A DNA stretch of 64,000 bases from Telopea speciosissima (Eukaryota > Streptophyta > Magnoliopsida > Proteales > Proteaceae). The DNA lies in contig NC_057920.1 in NCBI RefSeq assembly GCF_018873765.1, forward strand, positions 9,747,307 through 9,811,306. The letters are read 5' to 3'. The position numbers were made by a program, and so were the translations under genes. Positions within the stretch are counted from its first letter, which is position 1, and every line of letters starts with the position of its first letter. This document shows, piece by piece, positions 21,201 through 32,459 of the stretch. The notes below the pieces were generated by a model that worked only from the letters and a program-made list of their open reading frames with translations, was not told the DNA's origin and did no database searches.

Positions 21201-23070
21201 AAGTAATACATCCCAGATTTTAGTATACCACTCTCTCATTATGCATCCCAAACTGAAAACTACTGTACATAATTCTCTCAGATTTATAGCCATGTTAGTA
21301 ACAACTAGCAATCACTATGCCAATGCCAGAAAAACAAATATGCTGAGGAATGAACAAAAAGATAACTTCATCAATGTGGGTTTTGATGCTGTTTCTTGAA
21401 TCATTTTGGCAGGAAAGTTTTTGACAATTTTGACCCCACATCTGTTGCAAATTTCACTGAGAAGAAGATCCTGGCTCTAAAAGCAACTGGAAGCACCTTG
21501 CTATCAGAACCAAAACTTCGTGCAGTTGTGGAGAATGCTAGGCAGATGATTAAGGTATAGTTCAAACTAAAGCCAAGATATTTGCCACATTCTGACCCAA
21601 CCCCTTCCCATTTTGTATTGCCGCATGTTATTAACCTGAAGATCCTGATGTATTTGAATTGTAATTAACAAAAATGCTTAAAACTTTGAATTTAAATATA
21701 ATAAAAGAGAATTATATATTAAAGAGCAAAGAATGAGAAAAGAAAGCCCTTAGGGAGATCTCCCATCAATACATCCATCAGAACCATGGAAGATGAAAAC
21801 CTTATCTGGTATTTTTATAACTTGTAAGTAGAAGGAGCATCCAACATAAAAAGGTGAAGGGGGGGGGGGGGGGGAGGTTCAGGCACACCCGAATCTTGAA
21901 GAGTTTCCAGCACACCATGCTATAACCTACAAAATTACAGTTCAGTTTAGCAGCCAAATTCAGAACATATTTTCCATGTCATCATGTAGACACTAGACAC
22001 GGGTTAAATTTCAGACCAGTCTAACTTCTCCACATGTCATTCTAATGCTTTAATAATTGCTTAGGGTAGCAAAGCAGAAGCAGCCTGAGTTGAAAATTGT
22101 GGAAGGCTATTGTGGACCATCCAAGCTAAAGGTAACAACAGGTTGGGTCAGGTTGGTTTCAAGTCATGTCAAAACCAAGGATAACACAAAATCGACCCAA
22201 ACATGAGCTTAACACAACCCAATAAAATAGCCCCCAACCTGAACAACATGACATGTTTAATTAATGGTTATGTTTGGATTAGCATGATATGGCTTGAAAT
22301 GACATGAAAATGGTGAAACAAGGGGTAAATCCTACTAAATTAAAAAAATATAAGAAAAAATAGTTTTGATAAGCTTCTGGTCACTGGAGCATATTTCCCT
22401 TTTTTTTTTTTTTTGGGGGTGAGGGGTAAGGGGGAAGATCCTGAGAGTTGTCCTTCGGTAGATGGATGGAGATGCCTATTAGCTTAGACAACAGGAAAAC
22501 TGCAAGAAAGGGTGAGAGTCAGATTTTCTTCTATTATGCATCTGATGATATAGAAACCAAACAATGGCTTTTTGTAGTGGATTCTCTCTAGAAGGGTTTT
22601 AAGACATATTTCAAGAAAAAATAAAGGAAGAAAATTCAGTCTTAAATGTTAGCCTACATGCCTGTTGTGTTGTGTATGCATGTTAAAGAGATGCTCTCCT
22701 ACTGAATGTTGTTCGGTTATCCTTTCTTTGGCAGATTCAACAGGAATTTGGTTCATTTGCAAGCTATTGCTGGAGCTTTGTGAATAATAAACCAATCAAA
22801 AATGGATTCCGTTATGTGCGTAAAGTACCAGTTAAGACACCTAAATCTGAGGCAATGAGCAAAGATCTGATGCGAAGAGGTTTTCGTTGTGTAGGGCCGA
22901 CGGTTATTTATTCATTCATGCAGGTGTCTGGAATTGTTAATGACCACCTCATAACCTGCTTCCGTTACCAAGAATGCAATTCAAATATCCAAACGGATTT
23001 TAAAACCAAGATTGAAAGCACAGAAGTACTAGCTGAAGACTTGGAGAAGACATGCTTGTCTCACATCTGA
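15222..23070 (+). CDS. DNA-3-methyladenine glycosylase I (TAG) family protein, four exons
   Basis: Exons 15222-15603, 17788-17929, 21413-21554 and 22735-23070 join in frame to 1002 nt, 333 aa. All introns are GT-AG (donors GTGAGG, GTATCT, GTATAG; acceptors TTACAG, GGCAG, GGCAG). This base-excision repair family removes N3-methyladenine from DNA; plant members are nuclear or organellar. Residues 1-115 are a Ser/Arg-rich, probably disordered N-terminus. The catalytic domain (about 118-300) opens with 'RCDWI' and '[12 protein letters not shown]', continues with '[16 protein letters not shown]', and ends in 'NDHLITC'. The Cys, His and His-x3-Cys match the zinc 'snap' of bacterial TAG; the Trp of 'ELSW' aligns with the base-pocket Trp. 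Where bacterial TAG has 'LEG', this protein has 'LSEA', as is usual in plant paralogues, so true substrate activity is uncertain. Length fits plant homologues. Introns 1 and 2 (2.2 and 3.5 kb) are swollen by transposons. Confidence 0.9.
15857..15968 (+). mobile_element. 5'-truncated Au-like SINE in intron 1
   Basis: A body of 88 bp (15869-15956) between perfect 12-bp duplications AAGAACTTGTAA (15857-15868 and 15957-15968). The body has 'aacagcctctttgcgaaagc' and 'gcctcgtgcactgggtacgc', characteristic of the Au-like plant SINE group, and ends in T residues. The tRNA-derived 5' half is missing, as in a truncated target-primed insertion. Confidence 0.72.
18065..18181. mobile_element. Short MULE-like MITE in intron 2
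   Basis: Flanked by GGTTGCATCCA at 18065-18075 and 18171-18181. Inverted ends 'aattgtcaaggcgt' and 'atagttgtcaaaggcgtcc' (right end, reverse complement). Same terminal type as the element at 18591-18647. Confidence 0.6.
18582..18656. mobile_element. Second short MULE-like MITE in intron 2
   Basis: A 57-bp element (18591-18647) starting catagttgtc and ending gactactat. It is flanked by ggtctgaat and ggtctggat, a 9-bp duplication with one mismatch. It is probably an internally deleted relative of the 18065-18181 element. Confidence 0.5.
18943..20370 (-). mobile_element. Degraded RTE-type LINE in intron 2
   Basis: Read on the minus strand. Reverse transcriptase remnants appear in order: '[15 protein letters not shown]' (about 20300-20340), '[19 protein letters not shown]' (about 20060-20115) and '[20 protein letters not shown]' (about 19875-19935), followed by '[16 protein letters not shown]', where the catalytic FADD has decayed. 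The 3' end has the typical 'GTAGCCGA..CCATTTAG' block and a (TTG)n tail near 18943-18970. That end block occurs twice (18970-19015 and 19060-19115), implying a nested or duplicated tail. Stops and frameshifts abound. Confidence 0.82.
21859..21874. repeat. Poly-G tract in intron 3
   Basis: A run of about 16 G residues, prone to length error. Confidence 0.85.
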
Positions 23071-24302
23071 ATTCTCAAGGTGCCATTCTTCTTGCAGCCT
23101 ACTTAAACCGAGTGATGAATGGAAAATGTAAAATATGTGAAGATAATGAGGTGAGTGTTGCTTTCGTGGAAATGTTATGTTAGCATGCTTTCCTCTCTTG
23201 TGTATCTTTGACCCCAGCTACAGATAATAGTAGTTTCATATGTAGTCAAATTTCTTCCATGATCTTACAACAGCATTCCATTACAAGTTTCAACACTGAC
23301 CCTAGTCAGAAATTCCATTCTTCTTAGTCAAACTACAACAAAGGAAAAGTGGAAAGAGGTGGTGGTTTGTCTAGATCATCTTCAGGAAAGAACCTGTCTG
23401 ACCTTTAATGGTGTCATTACACCAATTCCACAGTATCACTGCATCACAATTTGCATCAGAGTTCTTCCCATAAAAGTTAGCATTTGAAGTTAAATTCATC
23501 AATTCAAAATTGTGCACAATAGATGGCTCTTTTGCCTCGAGGATTGTTATTTTAACCCTCCACACCCCCCCCCCTATATATATATAATTGTATTGATTTA
23601 TTTAGCCACTAGACATTGGTGGAGTAGAGTTTTTCAATTGCTTGGATCTTGAACTGAATTTGATCCAAAAACATGACAAGTAGCAGCATTGATATGCCTA
23701 CATTTGGTTCAATTTGATTATGATCCACTTCATGATATATCTCTTTATTCAACTGTTACAGTTGCAGCAGTGGTAGATGGTTCATTCCATTAGATACACT
23801 GGCAGTAGCAGCACATATTTTCTTTATAGTGCTATCTATCAGTCTTTTTAATGTTAAAGGCCATCTTTTTTATATTCAGAATTGCATTAAATGCAAGATT
23901 ATGTATGAGGTCAAGTGGTCAGAATGTTATGGGTTCGAAACTTAGTAGTTGAATTGTCATGCTTCCTCTTGAATTATTGATGAATGTATATCCAAATCAA
24001 ATCCCTTTTGGGCTGCTGCCTTTATGGTGATCAGCTAGCCAACTCAAGCAATCAAACCCCTCCATGTGCACTGGATATACAAGGTTCCTTCTTGATAAGT
24101 TTCACAACTGCCTAATGGTTCTAATGTATTGGAACCTTCTTCTTGTCCGAGTGATCCAAAAGCTTTCAGAAACAGCAACCCATTCAACAACTTTTCACAT
24201 CTTTGTTTCCACAGGGCTAGCTTGGCACTGAATTAACATTACCTTTTCACCCCCTTTCTGCTAAGGGACAGAGGCTAGGCGAATGAAAGAAGAGGGTGTG
24301 GA
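23071..24302. other. 3' flank of the glycosylase gene
   Basis: Contains the 3' UTR, whose end could not be fixed, then AT-rich intergenic DNA with a poly-C run near 23567-23574. No other gene recognised. Confidence 0.4.
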
Positions 24303-24444
24303 CAGGGTTTTAAAACGCGTAATCGGTCACAGAAGTGGCAGTCAGTGTTGATTTGATTTGGATCGTAATTGATCGCTTTGACGGTCACCGATTTAATCTG
24401 AATCGGGTGATTTTCGATCCGATTCCCCGATTCTTGAAACCCTG
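24303..24444. mobile_element. Possible MITE with CAGGGTTT ends
   Basis: Ends 'cagggttttaaaacg' and, as reverse complement of the right, 'cagggtttcaagaatcggg' are inverted copies. The interior has 'aatcggt' and 'gattcgg'-type words common in plant MITEs. A (GTGTGG)n repeat follows at 24443-24470. No clean target duplication. Confidence 0.45.
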
Positions 24445-24470
24445 GGTGTGGGTGTGGGTGTGGGTGTGGG

Positions 24471-25545
24471 TTCTCATTACTAGGGTAGGGGGGTTGGAGG
24501 TGTATGGATGGGTGACTAAAGTCTTAAATTTTGTATGCCTTGCGAATATGTAATAGTGTACTATAGCCCACCGACTCGTTATCCTATTTTAAAAAAAAGG
24601 GTATGTGTGAATAAACTATCTCGAACAAAACGACGAGTGCACAACATGAGGGGTAGAGGTTCACATGCCCCATAAAATGGAACACAAGATCACATGGAAA
24701 AGGAGCCAAAGGAGGTACCCTTATGAGGACTTTTTCTGTTCTAAGATGCTCTTTTGACCCGCAGAACATAGAAAGCTCAGTGTAACCCTAATGGATAACA
24801 AGTTAATACAGAGGACCCACTCTCTCCTCCAATATCCCTCTCCCCTTGATACTATACTATATGTCTATATCCACTTTCCCTTTAAAATCCATCACAGTTA
24901 ACAATTTCAGTAATGGAAGTACCTACCCATTACTGACTTAAATATATGTTAATAGAGGAAGAGTTCCAGATGAGAGAGAAAAAGGACAACAGAAACTAGT
25001 TACAGAAGAAGATAACCCTTTCAATTGGAAACAACTAACTTCAAATGTTTTGAGGTTCTTGTCTGTTTACAGAAAGATTTCACAGAAGAAATTGCAGCCC
25101 AAATAAAATCCAAATAAAATGATCACTTGAAATAGACCAAAAGAAGAATTTAGGATTAATAATAGCAAGTTTAACAACCTACAGTCCTACTACTATCTCT
25201 TTCTCTTCTCTTTAATCCTATGCCATTTACAAAGGAACCACAAGTTTCCCCCAATGTAAATCTCAGATTATCCCATGAAGAAAGTCTGTTCTTCAGCAAT
25301 CACCAGCTCTTTCTATCAGGAACTAATCTGGATCCCTAAGAGATTAGAACCATTACACAGTACAGCATCAAAAGAAAACCAAATCTTGAACCAGTGATGA
25401 GTAGAGAAAACCCAAGCCAAGAACCTTACTATCTGTAGACCTGGTCATGTCCAACGAACGACGAACAAACAGGGACAACAACTAAAACGATTAAATCCCC
25501 ATTATCAAAGAAACGAGCTTTTTCCCTTCTGATCTTAGTTCACCT
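24471..25545. other. Intergenic region between the two convergent genes
   Basis: AT-rich; no gene recognised. The last few hundred bases probably include the 3' UTR of the BES1/BZR1 homologue, which is transcribed from the right. Confidence 0.4.
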
Positions 25546-27185
25546 TTAATTCCGAGCCTTGCCGCTCCCCAGTGTCAGCTCTAGATCATCCACGCCCATT
25601 TCATGAATCCTCTCACCTTCCCATGGTTTCACCCTCCCGCTCTCAAACTCGAACTCCGGTCCTCGCTTCCAACCTATCCCTCCACACTCTGTAGCGGGGT
25701 CGTAATGGGTCGAGTTCGTCTGAACCACAAGGGGCTTCACCAGATTGAACGTAGGAGACGCCGGAGCTGCAGAAGGTGGTGATGCTGCCGTTTGGAAGCT
25801 GACCCATCTGCCGGAATCAACAGTAGAGGAGTCGGATTCGTCGCATTCGGGTATGGTGGCAGGATGGAAATGGTGGCGACGAGTTGGGCTTGCAGGGGCT
25901 GAGGCGGCGAACAGTGGGTGGCGGAAGGAGGCCATGGAGGAACTGTTGGTGAGTAAATCCCAGTCAGGGACGGGTCTCATCTTTGGAGTTCTGGAGGTAG
26001 GGGATGAGAGTGGCGGAGTGACAGGTGCGCTGTTGGAGATGCGCAGAGGTGGAAGTGACGAAGGGATGGAGGCCAGGTTTCGGAGAAATGGTAGGAGATA
26101 GGAGGAGGACGAAGCGTTGGCATCATAACGAGAAGGGCTTGGGAAGGAAGAAGAAGCTGGGCTTGCATGGTAAGAAGGAACAGGGCTTGGGAATGAAGAA
26201 GATGCTGGGCTTGGTTGGTGCGAAGAACATGGACTGATGTTGGTTGAAATGCCCGCGGCTTCTGTTTGGGGTGGCTTGCATCCCTGTTCAAGAAAAAAAA
26301 AACAGAAATTTAAGCAATGTTGTGAGAAGAATAGCATGAATGACTAAATGGATTGTTCAAATGGGTTCTCTGATTCCTCCCTTCTTCAGTCCCAAATCCT
26401 ATTAAACTCGGGAAGGAACCAGTGATCACAGACTTCCAGTTCCGGCCAAGATTGTTGTCAGATCCAAAACAGAACACCAAAAAAGGGAAAAATCATCGGA
26501 AATTTCAATACCATTCATTTCAGCTCACAGAACGGACAGCAAAATAGGGATTTTGTTTTCAAGAGCCAAAATATACAAGATCTCCCGAAAACGATGAAGT
26601 TTGCTAGCGATTTCCAAACACCAAAGTCGAAAATTCGAAGAAGATAAGGAGGAAATTTTAAAAAGGGGGGGAAATTTTCCAACCTCCATAGGAAAACCAA
26701 TAATTTGAGAGATTGGCCAGAAACCAAAATCAATAGAAACCATTTCCTGTTCCCAAATTCGAATTACACCTAAGACCTTAGATATACACATGCAAGTCAA
26801 ACTATAGGAGAAAATGAGAAGTTCGAAACGCAGTAAGGGCTTTTTCTTTTCAGATCAAAACAGAATGAGATCTATTTGGAAACTGAAAAAAGAGGAATAC
26901 TTAATCACCGAAACAAGAAGCTAAAGAGATAAAAAGGAGAAGAAAGGGGAGAAGAGGAACCTTGCGATAAGTGGTGCCATCTTCTTCGACGACCCAACCA
27001 GCTTCAGAACAGAGGGCCTTCAAGACCTCGTTATTGTCACAGTGCTTGGGAAGCTTATAGTTGCCCTGCGCTCTGAGCCCAGAGTATATCTTAGCAGCGA
27101 TAGCCCTTCTCCTTCTCTCCCTTCTCTTGTTGTTCTCTCTCTCCTTCCATGTCGGCAACCTCCCTGATGACCCTCTCGTCGTCAT
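25546..27185 (-). CDS. BES1/BZR1 homologue (brassinosteroid-responsive transcription factor)
   Basis: Two exons, 27185-26961 and 26283-25546, with a 677-bp GT-AG intron after 'TTYRK' (acceptor TTGAACAG), give 320 aa. Start ATG at 27185 ([10 protein letters not shown]) was preferred to an upstream in-frame codon because family members begin shortly before the basic region. The conserved N-terminus has '[19 protein letters not shown]' (DNA-binding bHLH-like region), then '[18 protein letters not shown]' and '[13 protein letters not shown]'. Residues 80-170 are Ser/Pro-rich with spaced serines, as in the GSK3/BIN2 phosphorylation region. The C-terminus has an LxLxL motif, 'LELTL', of the EAR repressor type. 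The family binds BRRE (CGTGYG) or E-box sites in the nucleus and is regulated by phosphorylation and 14-3-3 proteins. Length fits BEH members. Which paralogue it is cannot be told here. Confidence 0.93.
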
Positions 27186-27570
27186 TTTTCCCGGCCAACA
27201 CCGACCACCCCCCACAGCCCAAAACGGCACAACCCTCTCTCTCTCTCTCTCGCTCGCTCGTAAAGAGACTTAAAACTCACCCACGAGGCAACACGCTTTC
27301 TTCAATAACAATTGACACTAATAAAATAACGTATCTCTCTAATCAATATTCAATAATCGAAATCCGAAGCTGAAAGGAAATTACACTTAGATTCTCTGTC
27401 TCTCTCTCTCTTCCTTTTTCTGTTTTTTCACACCTAGAAGATAGAACTGGACGACAGAACGAGAGTGTAGTGAAGTGAGAACGAGGTGGAGGGAAAGCTT
27501 ACATTTTGTAGTTCTGTACCTTCACATGAGCAATGAGGCATGGGGCATTGCTGTTGACCGTCTGATTGGT
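27186..27570 (-). promoter_or_regulatory. 5' leader and proximal promoter of the BES1/BZR1 homologue
   Basis: Contains CT/GA microsatellite tracts (27234-27260 and 27401-27415). On the gene's strand these are (GA)n leaders of the kind bound by plant GAGA-binding (BPC) proteins. No TATA box could be placed with confidence. Confidence 0.45.
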
Positions 27571-27573
27571 ACC

Positions 27574-27869
27574 CTAGGGGTATCAAAACCTATTTGAAAT
27601 CGGTGAAACCGGCCCGAATCAAACCGATATAACCTGAAACAACCTGATATCGGCACAAAATTCATTAAAACCCGTATTTTTTTTTCTATAATTTTGCATC
27701 CATCTATATATGTCAAACCTAAACATAAACCTAATCGATTAGAGAAACTGATACCCAAAACCGAAATCGAAGCATTTTTTAGTGGTTTGGTTTCGGATTC
27801 ATCCTTGCCACCCTGAAACCGATTCAGCCCGAACTAAAATCAGATCGAACCAACCAATTGACACCTTAG
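27574..27869. mobile_element. hAT-like MITE
   Basis: Ends ctaggggtatcaa and, reverse complement of the right, ctaaggtgtcaattgg. The interior has 'aaaccgat' and 'cggtttcggat' words in inverted arrangement. The TAGGGGT-type end fits hAT elements. A clean 8-bp target duplication is not visible. It lies about 390 bp upstream of the BES1/BZR1 homologue start. Confidence 0.55.
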
Positions 27870-29095
27870 TTACCCAACATCTTAGCTACAGGAGTAGATC
27901 AACCGTTTTGTGATTTTTAGATTCCAATGATCCATCAATGGATGTGAATAACAGCCGAGGAAAGCTGGGGGTCCCATTGCGTATAAAGCACGTTCTTTTT
28001 CAACATTTTTACCCGACTGGTCACCGGTTTCTCACTCACGACTTCAGAATTGGACTAACTTGAAACTTATCCCTTCTTTAATCAGAAAAAAAGAAAAACG
28101 CTTGATCCTTCGGAATTCCATTCACAGCTTACTTAGATTTGGTTTGATTTGTTTTCTATGGTGGCTTGGTGGTATGGTCTTTCTTTCTTTCTCTTTATAA
28201 ATGAGAATTTTTATCCTATGCTGTAATTGTACGATGCTGTACTGCATTGTGCGGTGCTACAGAGGCTATATGCGTCATGTAGGACCCACTGTGTCACATG
28301 GCTTCTGCACCATCGCACGATGCAGTACAACACCATGCTGTAACAGCAGTGAATAACGATTCGTTCCTTTACCGTATGACTTTCCCTCACATACTTTCAA
28401 TATAAATATATGAATAAAAAAAATATATCAAACTATAAAGGGTTTGATTTTTACTCGTGGTCATGTATGAATGACCACAGCTAAGGGTGTAAATTGATCC
28501 GATTCGAGGTAATCGGTCAGGTTTTTTAACGGATTCAGGCTTTAGGGGTTACGAAGGGAACTGGACCAATAAGCTACTTGCAAGAGTAGGATTTCTCTTC
28601 CCTCCCTTCATCTCTTCCTCTACATTCTTTGATCAGTGCATTATGAGCTAAATTGGCACCCGTAATCACAGCCTATATCATGTGACGAGTTTTTCACGCT
28701 TAGGACTTGACAACTGATGGAAATTAAGTTGATAGTTTTGTGTCGAACACTAAACCCTGATCTAATCTAGCTATGTAGACATGAAATACCTAACTTCTTT
28801 GCTCACAGTTTGCAAACAAAAATCTCTTTTGTTTTCCTTGCACTTGTCAAAATTCCAGCGGATGGAAAATCATTCATTGTCTCTTTTTCATACTCAAATA
28901 AAAAAGTTTGATATGTCCATCAAGATAAAAGACTAATATGTAATAATGGAATATCTCATACTTACCTTTATTTTATTTTTTTTGGGTGGTAGAAATATCT
29001 CATACTTATCAATGAAAGTTTTCCATTGTTTTTGTTTAAGCTACTAAACTATTCCAATTGATATGATGTAATTTTGATTTTAATTTTTTTGGACA
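27870..29095. other. Non-coding gap with a foldback element
   Basis: No gene recognised. Positions about 28208-28358 form a foldback ('atgctgtaattgtacg...gctgtactgcat' against the reverse complement of 'atgcagtacaacaccatgctgtaac'), probably a MITE. The rest is AT-rich. Confidence 0.45.
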
Positions 29096-29275
29096 CCTCA
29101 TTAAGCCTTGCCTCAATACCCGTCCAATGTAAATCGGCGAGGCTCCCACCATTGCAGGGTTTAGGAAAGGTCATAATATACACTGTCTTACCCCATTTCG
29201 AGGAGAGGTTGTCCCGACTCAAAGTTGTGACTACTAAGTTGCAATGGAGCAACCTTACCATTGCACCGAGGTCTG
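29096..29275 (-). mobile_element. Au-like SINE with tRNA-derived head
   Basis: On the minus strand: an A-box-like 'cggtgcaatggtaaggttg' near 29271-29252, a decayed B box ('actttgagtcggg'), 'acaacctctcctcgaaatgg', then 'atggtgggagcctcgccgat'. These match the order of a full-length Au-like SINE. The B box has lost its GGTTC start, so Pol III activity is doubtful. It is a fuller relative of the fragment at 15869-15956. Confidence 0.72.
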
Positions 29276-29477
29276 CTCTCATTTTGATGGCTATAACTTC
29301 TTTTAAAACTTTCACAACTATATACAGATGTAGCTTTTGACGGAGTTGGATGATAACAACTGGCCATGGAGTTGGTATCATATTTTGTTAGATGTTACCT
29401 CTTAAATTTATCTTAATAAAGGCAAAAACATGTAGTGTGTGTGTGTGAGAGAGAGAGATTCATATTTATCAATTGCT

Positions 29478-29810
29478 TCTTTTTTTTAAGCTTTAATAAA
29501 TTTATATAGACAATAAAAATAAATAGAACAACTTGCAATTATGCTTATGATAAGCTTATTTCAAATTCTATTGCTTCCTTTCTTAAGCTTTAATAAATTT
29601 ATGGGTGTTGTTCTCTATGCCCCAGCACAGTCTGCACCCAGGCACATGAGGGTGGGCGCAATGACCACCCTGCCCCCTGCACAAGTTGTCCATATGTCTG
29701 GGCGTAGGCTGCGCTGTGATACAGAGAACATTCTCCCTTATAAAAAATATAAATAAATACATAAAACAACTTGTAATTTTGCCTAGAGAAGCTTATTTCA
29801 AAAATGTAAT
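29478..29810. repeat. Tandem duplication of about 100 bp, second copy split by a MITE
   Basis: Unit 1 (about 29478-29563) has 'aagctttaataaatttat' ... 'acaacttgcaattatgc' ... 'agcttatttcaaa'. Unit 2 repeats this as 'aagctttaataaatttat' (29585-29602) and, after an interruption, 'acaacttgtaattttgcc...agcttatttcaaa' (to about 29806). The interruption is the MITE at 29603-29737. Confidence 0.75.
29603..29737. mobile_element. MITE inserted in the second tandem unit
   Basis: Inverted ends 'gggtgttgttctctatg' and 'gggagaatgttctctgtat' (right end, reverse complement), with matching inner arms 'cagcacag.ctgcaccca' and 'cagcgcag.ctacgccca'. The uninterrupted first tandem unit gives the empty site. Confidence 0.68.
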
Positions 29811-31184
29811 TAACCTTTATCTGAGGCCCTTAAACTCCAAACATGACAAAGTCAATGTGAGTACAAATAAACTTTTGAAAGTAATAGGAATATTGTTCCT
29901 TGAGTACCATTCAATGAGTCAAATTAGTTGATTCAATAAAACTTTATTTGACTAGACCCGCTTGACCCAAGTCATTGGTCCATCTGTTCTATTATTTTTA
30001 AATTATTAATCTCTCTATTCTAAAAAAAATTTATAATCACAGAAATAAGGGTTTGAGGGATGGAATCATACACGTTACCTTATAACTTAAATGACATCTG
30101 TAAGACACAATAAGATATATTATTTTTCTATTTAAATACATAGTAGATCATATGATTAAATTGGACCTAAAATTTGCGATTTGGTTTATATAGATATTTA
30201 TCTTATAATGACCTTGGATCCGTCATCTTATCTTTCCATAATCTTAGAAAAGATTATGCATGGTGAAAGTTAGTTTTATCCTTCAAAAGATCAAATAACT
30301 GGTATTGGATCTCTTTTTTTTTATTAATTTTTTTTATGAGAAATAAACATATATAAGGGTTTTGAATCTCTTGGTATGGATCTCTTGTTATTAAGACGCG
30401 TGACATATTTTAAGGGTTTTGAAAAGAAATAAGGTCAATAAGGCCTCAAAGTTTGAATTCTTCGAATTTCTCTTGAATCACAATGCATATTAATGTGGAA
30501 ATACAATTTAGGAGAAAATGCATTTACACTTTACATGTCCATGTTTTAGAAGGGCTTCCAAAATTATCCACCATGTGAGCCACGTGGATTATTACTTTTA
30601 GTCAACTGACAATTGGATTCGTTGTACACCTTCTTGATTAGCCACATATCTAATTTCAAACTCAACTTAAATGCCCTTCCACGTATGCTCATGCATTCTT
30701 ATATTTTTAATTGTCCATATATGTCTATCCCCTTCACCTATTCCTAAATATCAAAGTTTTATTTTACCACTTGGCAACTTCCGATTAAGCCGATACTTCA
30801 CATGTAGGCAGGGAACCTTCAATTTTATCATCCATAAAATTTAAACTGATACTTCACATGTAGGCTGGGAACCTTCAAGTTTATTTGTCCATAAAAATTT
30901 GGCCCCCCATTTGACTAACCATGTGCCAATTTTGCAAGTAATTTAAGAGAAATTTCATAAATAGAACGTGTAGGAAACCTTTTACCCTACCTTTTGTTCT
31001 TAATGTCATTAGAATATCTAAATCAAATAGCTTTCAAATACATTTGTTTTTTGTAAATTTCAAAATGGAAGAATTTTTCCTTCACCACACGGCGAAGGAT
31101 CACCACCCCATCAATGGCCATAAAAAATTATCTGTCCTTCTATTTATGAATGGTCAAACATACCCGTTACTATGCACAGTCCCC
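29811..31184. other. Non-coding AT-rich region with a short tandem repeat
   Basis: No gene recognised. Positions about 30786-30900 hold two copies of a roughly 58-bp unit with 'gatacttcacatgtaggc' and 'gggaaccttcaa'. Confidence 0.45.
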
Positions 31185-31620
31185 TATGGACACAGATCGA
31201 AGGCCACTATCAATAGATACCCCCATTAACCATTGCTAAAGGAAAACTCGGTCCTTTCAAAATTGACAAAAAACTATTGATAGTATATCTAAATTAGATT
31301 TTAAACTTTGTTAGTTTTTAAAAATAGTATACTAGATGAAGAAGGCCCCTATCAACGGATGCCCCCATTGACCGTTGCTAAAGGAAAACTCAGTCCTTTC
31401 AAAATAGTCTTATCCCTATGGACACAGATCGAAGGCCTCTATCAATGGATACCCCCATTGACCGTCGCTAAAGGAAAACTCAGTCCTTTCAAAATAGTCT
31501 GTCACTTGGAGGTTATAGTGAGAAAACTGTTGATAGTATATTTAAATTAGATATGGACATTTGCTACTTTTTAAAATAATATATTAGATGAAGAATAATA
31601 CTTTTGACTTGGTAGCACAT
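31185..31620. repeat. Three-copy tandem repeat
   Basis: A core of about 70 bp with 'gcccccattgaccgttgcta' and 'aaggaaaactcagtcctttc' occurs three times (starting near 31197, 31343 and 31433). The outer copies are followed by 'ttgatagtatat.taaattag', and two copies are preceded by 'atggacacagatcgaaggcc'. Units differ by substitutions and deletions. No coding frame runs across all three. Confidence 0.75.
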
Positions 31621-32459
31621 TTTGCTTTTAATGAAAAAGTTTGTAATTTTTCTCACATATATTTTTTATTATTATTTTTGTTTATTTTTGAAAATATAGA
31701 CTCCATATGGACTACAAATTACAAGTGCTATTTTCACCTTTATTTTTTTTTATGAGACTGTCTTTTATATGTTACATTCTTACAACATTACCCAAGAAGA
31801 ATTCTTATAATTGAAGATACATGGAAGGTTTCAAATAAATAATTAGCTAGAAAAAAGATAAGAATGTTTTGAAGAAAATAATAGATTTATTAATAATCAA
31901 TTAGCGAATAAATCTTAGGACAATGTTCTTCCTTTGGGGATTAAGTATGCGGTATATAAAGCGTACAAAGATTCCTTGGTACAAGCCTTTTTTAGCCATT
32001 AGGGAGGCTATTGTTATCAAAATTGACGATTGAAATAGGGTAAAATTTGTCAATTTGATAATGATGAGGCAGATAACATGTCCATAAGTTTTGAAAACCA
32101 CCAAAGGCCAAATAGTCTATATAAAGCAGTGAAAATAAGTTTCCCCTCTTTTATTATTCTCGAGGGATCTACGAATTCATTAATTTTTGTGAATTATATA
32201 GAAAAATTCCATAGGAAATACAAATGTTACAATGGTTGAAGAAATGTTTACATTTTTTTTTTTTTTGATAGAAAAAGAAATACATTACTAACCAAAAAGA
32301 AGAGAAACATCATTATCCACACAATACTTAATATGATCAGTTTTAGCCTTAACCGGTAATTTATGAGCTATTGAAACCAACCGTCTATTCTACTTAACCA
32401 ATGATACCAAAACAAACTATATAGAAATTTCACCGATGTTTAGCAAAAAAAAAACAGAA
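31621..32459. other. Non-coding AT-rich gap
   Basis: No gene or clear repeat, apart from homopolymer tracts (for example poly-T near 32252-32267). Confidence 0.4.

Noticed and set aside
25745..26237. Plus-strand ORFs (118 and 70 codons) over the BES1/BZR1 homologue
   Set aside because: Antisense shadows of its Ser/Pro-rich exon 2.
29049..29381. 110-codon minus-strand ORF
   Set aside because: Lies over the SINE, which has no coding function.
31185..31620. CRISPR-like array
   Set aside because: Only three long, unequal units with no short palindromic repeats or uniform spacers, in plant nuclear DNA.
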